From Thermoplasmata archaeon (GTDB taxonomy: Archaea; Thermoplasmatota; Thermoplasmata; Sysuiplasmatales; Sysuiplasmataceae), in the NCBI GenBank assembly GCA_021796175.1, contig JAJYOM010000087.1:1-6669 (forward strand): DNA of 6,669 bases. Reading direction: 5' to 3'. Each line of letters begins with the position of its first letter. Position 1 is the first letter of the stretch. Positions 3,692 to 6,669 of this stretch are shown here, piece by piece. The translations under genes and the position numbers were made by a program. The notes under the pieces are model-generated. The model was given only the letters and a program-made list of their open reading frames with translations, searched no databases and had not been told where the DNA came from.

Positions 3692-6669
3692 GCGCCGTCT
3701 CCATCCTGCTGTTCATTGTTTCCGCTGCTCTGACCGCCTTCCTGCTGCTGGTTGCCTGGCTGCTGGCCCTGGGACTGTGGCCTGTCTTCGACCTTCCTGA
3801 TTATTCTTTTCGGAACCACTATTCTCCTTGGCTCCTGCGGTGCAGGCTTGCCCTGGGATGCAGCGGGCGGCTGCTCTGGAGGCTTCTGCTGGTCATTCCT
3901 GGAAGCGGGCTGCTCAGATGCCAGAGGCGAACCGCACTTCAGGCATTCCCTGGATGACTTCGGATTGGGCTCGCCGCAGACAGGGCATGAGATGATAGCT
4001 GCCTTCTTTACTTCCTGCTGCCTTGACAGCCAGTCTTCGAATGTGAGGTATGTGGGCTGCTTCTTCCACCAGGACAGGAATGCCTTGTCAGTGTATTTGT
4101 TTCCCATTTCCGCCTTCGATTGTGCCTTGAACTTCTCAGTGAAGGAGGAGTAATCCTTCCTCAGCTGCAGTGTCATTTCGTCCTCCTGGTCGCTTTCACC
4201 CTCATCTGCAAACTTGACGCCGCATATCGGGCACTGCTTGGAGGCGGCCGGTATCCATGAACTGCAGTTGCTGCACTTAGCTGTCCCGGGCTCGAACTCG
4301 ACACTGCAGTACGGGCATTTCTTCGATGTCTCGGGTATGAAGGCACCGCAGTTGCCGCATTCCACCACCCTTGCAAGGCCATATCTGTAGAGGTAGGCGG
4401 AGAACGCAACAAAGGCGCCGACTGCAACAAGCACTATCAGCAGCAGGTAGAGGAACGGTATACCCGTCGGGCTGTTGTTTATCACATTGAATGATGGGGA
4501 GTTGCTAACGAACTGGCCCTCTGAATATACCTGGAAGTGGTACGAACCCTGAGATTCGCTTGACGGGACCGGCACATTGATCCTGGCAACGCCGCCCTGG
4601 TCTGTTGTGGTCTGGAATGTCTGAGACGGCTGCGGAAGTCCCCTGATGTTGTACATCGTTATGGTCAGAGGATAGTTTGCCATTGGCTTGCCGTTCGATC
4701 TGGATGTGACTGTCACAGTCACTGTCAGGAACGAACCGGCCTTGACTGAGGTCGAAGAAACGACCACGTTCGCATTCACCTGTGCTCTGGTGATGTTGAG
4801 CAGTATTGCCTGAGGAAGCGTGCTCTGTGTTCCGCTGGTTTCAAGTATGGTGTCGTTCGGGTTGACTATCGCATTGAAGTACAGGTGTTCGATCGTCTGC
4901 GAGCTGGGAAGCGCAGGAACTGTCCAGACTATGGAGAGCAGCGCTTTCGTCTCCGGCCCGATGCTTGCGAGTGTTCCGTTTGCCACAACAGTCGTTGCAT
5001 TCTTGGTCGAGTTGCCCTCGACTATAACCACCGGGACGTTCAGTGCGCCTGTCTGACCGGTGTTGCCTATGACAACATTGAATGTCACATTGCTGAATTC
5101 CTGCATTGTGCCCGTTGCATTCATTTTGAGCACTGACAGATGCGGAAGGCTGAGCACATCCACGACCGTCTGTGCAAAGTTGTTGCCGTAGCTGATCTCT
5201 GTCACATTCCTGTTCAGGTTGACGTCGGCGGCAACTGTCATGTTTCCGTATGACATCGGAACAGCCCACGTCACAGATATCGGGACTGTGCTGTTGACCT
5301 GCATTGGGGCCACAAGTTCGGATGACACATTCACCGGGGATGAGCCCGGCAGGTAGAATGTGACATTGAAGTTCTGTGTGACGGCGCCGTATCCGAGGTT
5401 GTAGACAAGTGCTTCAACCGTGACATGCGAGGCCTCGACTACAGGTGATGTGTCGAATACTATATCAGCGGGTGTCAGAACAAGGTCGGGCAGCTTGATA
5501 TTCAGATGGGCGGATACTCCGCTGTTGACCTGCAGCAGGGGAGCTGTGTAATGAGCCAGTGATACAGTGAGCTGGGGTGCATACCATGTGCCCACATCTT
5601 TGTATGACGTGTTGACGATATAGTTGCCGGTGTATGTGTCCTGGCCGGAGCTCATCACATCGGACAGGCCCGCGAACAGAGCCACTCCGCTCGAGTTGGT
5701 GGACAGCTGCGCGTAAACCTTTCCGCTAGGCTGAGTGATGTTGGCAAATGTGTCGAGAGTGACTGTCGAGCCGGATATTGTTGTGCCTGACGGGCCATAT
5801 ACGGTGACGTACAGCCATCTGTATATGTAAGCATCAGCGCTTGACTGCTGTGCCACATAAGGCGTGGTGACATTATACAGCCTGGCTACCTCGTTGTAAC
5901 CAAACGTAAGCGGGTTGCTGAATGACGAGTTGTAACTCCTGAGCACCGACGACGAAAAGGCCGCTGTCGATACTGTGCCCTCGACAACACTCGAATTGAT
6001 CCATACCCTGGAGTTTCCACCGAGTATTATGTTTATGTTGGGGCCAATCAGCGAGTTCTCGATGAACATCCTCGTGTTGCCGTACACATAGAGGTCGATG
6101 AGCTGGTTGGAATTGATGTATGAGTTCTGGACAAGCAGCTCGCCGCTCTGGTTGACAAGGAACGAGTATTCGCCGCCGTAAGTTTCGATGAAATTCAGGC
6201 CGCCGTTCACAATTGCGAGATAGCCGCTCTGTGTGACAATTACGTTGGATGATACGTTAAGCTGTGCCGGGATGGTGAAAGGAGATGCGTAATTTGAGTT
6301 TGAATTGTTGACGACGATGTCCTGATAGCCTATCGAGAGAAGCACCGTGAGCACGCTGAAATTGAGGTTTCCTGCAGTGGTGTACTGCTGTATAGCGTGC
6401 TGCGGATCGATGTACACATATATGGGAAGCTGGCCGATTGTGTTTGGTGTCCATGAGACAGCTGTTGTGGTCGAACCGCCGGCTGAAACGTTGATTGCGC
6501 TCTTGCCAATGTATGTGCCGCCAGTGAGCGGGTTGCCGTAGTAGAAGGCAACCGTGACATTGCTGGCACCTGCCCTGCCCAGGAAGTTCTGGACTGCAGC
6601 AGTGATTGTGACCGCCTTTCCGCTGTAGGCAGTCGACGGACTGAAAGTTATGCCGGATGAGGGGATGAC
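3685..6669 (-). CDS. C-terminal 994 residues of a giant CARDB/beta-helix surface protein with one membrane helix and three cytoplasmic zinc ribbons (5' end outside window)
   Basis: The frame is open from the right edge, so the protein start is not in the window. Residues are counted from that edge. Order: a CARDB-type beta-sandwich (~7-108); an Asn/Ser-rich stretch of short beta repeats resembling a parallel beta-helix (~116-274); an Ig/CnaB-like domain (~282-389); two more CARDB-like domains (~395-509 and ~510-629); a further Ig-like domain (~630-732); a membrane helix (~737-761, IPFLYLLLIVLVAVGAFVAF), followed by YRYGLAR; zinc ribbons at 771-788, 799-816 and 895-912; a charged helical linker (~825-892) with SWWKKQP and FEDWLSRQ; and a Q/P/G-rich tail with a basic patch (948-963). 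About 27 NxS/T sequons lie before the helix and only one formal one after it, fitting an exported N-terminal part and a cytoplasmic C-terminus. CARDB domains are typical of adhesion and surface proteins. Coupling of the ectodomain to cytoplasmic zinc ribbons suggests anchoring, scaffolding or signalling (inference). The gene overlaps the dehydrogenase end by 7 bp. Confidence 0.9.
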   Translation of the reverse strand, partial: VIPSSGITFSPSTAYSGKAVTITAAVQNFLGRAGASNVTVAFYYGNPLTGGTYIGKSAINVSAGGSTTTAVSWTPNTIGQLPIYVYIDPQHAIQQYTTAGNLNFSVLTVLLSIGYQDIVVNNSNSNYASPFTIPAQLNVSSNVIVTQSGYLAIVNGGLNFIETYGGEYSFLVNQSGELLVQNSYINSNQLIDLYVYGNTRMFIENSLIGPNINIILGGNSRVWINSSVVEGTVSTAAFSSSVLRSYNSSFSNPLTFGYNEVARLYNVTTPYVAQQSSADAYIYRWLYVTVYGPSGTTISGSTVTLDTFANITQPSGKVYAQLSTNSSGVALFAGLSDVMSSGQDTYTGNYIVNTSYKDVGTWYAPQLTVSLAHYTAPLLQVNSGVSAHLNIKLPDLVLTPADIVFDTSPVVEASHVTVEALVYNLGYGAVTQNFNVTFYLPGSSPVNVSSELVAPMQVNSTVPISVTWAVPMSYGNMTVAADVNLNRNVTEISYGNNFAQTVVDVLSLPHLSVLKMNATGTMQEFSNVTFNVVIGNTGQTGALNVPVVIVEGNSTKNATTVVANGTLASIGPETKALLSIVWTVPALPSSQTIEHLYFNAIVNPNDTILETSGTQSTLPQAILLNITRAQVNANVVVSSTSVKAGSFLTVTVTVTSRSNGKPMANYPLTITMYNIRGLPQPSQTFQTTTDQGGVARINVPVPSSESQGSYHFQVYSEGQFVSNSPSFNVINNSPTGIPFLYLLLIVLVAVGAFVAFSAYLYRYGLARVVECGNCGAFIPETSKKCPYCSVEFEPGTAKCSNCSSWIPAASKQCPICGVKFADEGESDQEDEMTLQLRKDYSSFTEKFKAQSKAEMGNKYTDKAFLSWWKKQPTYLTFEDWLSRQQEVKKAAIISCPVCGEPNPKSSRECLKCGSPLASEQPASRNDQQKPPEQPPAASQGKPAPQEPRRIVVPKRIIRKVEDRPQSQGQQPGNQQQEGGQSSGNNEQQDGDGAQ
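3934..3987 (-). other. Third zinc ribbon of the surface protein, after a helical linker
   Basis: CPVCGEPNPKSSRECLKC keeps exactly the CxxC-x10-CxxC spacing of the other two ribbons. It lies about 80 residues further on, beyond the linker that contains SWWKKQP and FEDWLSRQ. It is more diverged (CGEPNP at the knuckle) and is followed by the low-complexity tail. All four cysteines are present, so metal binding is likely. Confidence 0.8.
4222..4359 (-). repeat. Tandem pair of zinc ribbons, 28-residue period
   Basis: Two copies of CxxC-x10-CxxC follow the membrane helix: CGNCGAFIPETSKKCPYC and CSNCSSWIPAASKQCPIC. They share the IP..SK.CP.C core and repeat every 28 residues (84 bp), which points to an internal duplication. 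Each has the four cysteines of a zinc knuckle pair, like the DZR/zinc-ribbon families; zinc binding is inferred from the spacing. Confidence 0.85.
4387..4461 (-). other. Transmembrane segment coding region of the surface protein
   Basis: This encodes about 25 uncharged hydrophobic residues (IPFLYLLL...AFSAYLYR), the only such stretch in the visible protein. It is followed by arginines and the first zinc ribbon. The positive-inside pattern (YRYGLAR directly after the helix) agrees with N-terminus out and C-terminus in. It divides the sequon-rich beta domains from the cysteine-containing part. Confidence 0.85.

Noticed and set aside
3676..4153. Plus-strand frames running past the SDR end, one with a hydrophobic Leu-rich start
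   Set aside because: They are antisense to the Gln/Pro-rich tail and third zinc ribbon of the surface protein; the Leu runs are the complement of Gln codons.
4841..5269. A 142-codon minus-strand frame rich in Cys, Arg and Gln
   Set aside because: It is in an alternative frame inside the surface protein gene, has biased composition typical of a shifted frame, and has no recognisable domain.
6415..6417. GTG at 6417 as the start of the surface protein
   Set aside because: The frame stays open to the window edge, and the 84 codons before it form the first part of a CARDB domain, so this GTG is an internal valine.

Overview
The window looks archaeal, most probably a euryarchaeal lineage such as Thermoplasmatota (inferred from gene content and promoter style; no rRNA or other phylogenetic marker is present). 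The evidence is an archaeal-type GspE/ArlI (FlaI) secretion ATPase, a large protein with an archaeal type IV pilin N-terminus, TATA-like boxes at archaeal distances, a probably leaderless gene, and a glycosylation-rich CARDB surface protein. Base composition is close to even, and coding density is very high: the only clear intergenic space is the 146 bp at 2778-2923.

Region 1 (minus strand, 2777 down to 1) is a tightly packed operon: pilin-like protein (1842-2777), secretion ATPase (115-1839), then the first 40 codons of a third gene that leaves the window at base 1. The ribosome binding site of each downstream gene lies inside the last codons of the gene before it, so translation is probably coupled. 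This order is the core of an archaeal type IV pilus-like machine. The third gene would be the expected place for the membrane platform protein (TadC/ArlJ-like), but its visible part is too short to prove that.

Region 2 (2778-2923) is a divergent promoter region. It has a TATA-like box for the pilin operon on the minus strand and another for a short-chain dehydrogenase on the plus strand. A perfect 10-bp palindrome sits between the plus-strand TATA box and the presumed transcription start.

Region 3 (2924-3691, plus) is a complete classical short-chain dehydrogenase/reductase with all catalytic residues.

Region 4 (3685 to the right edge, minus) is the C-terminal 994 residues of a very large surface protein. 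It has CARDB and Ig-like domains and a beta-helix-like stretch outside the cell, one membrane helix, then a cytoplasmic part with three zinc ribbons of identical spacing, a tryptophan-containing helical linker and a Q/P-rich tail. It overlaps the dehydrogenase tail to tail by 7 bp. This outside-to-inside architecture is the most unusual item here. No RNA gene, mobile element, CRISPR array or prophage signal was seen.
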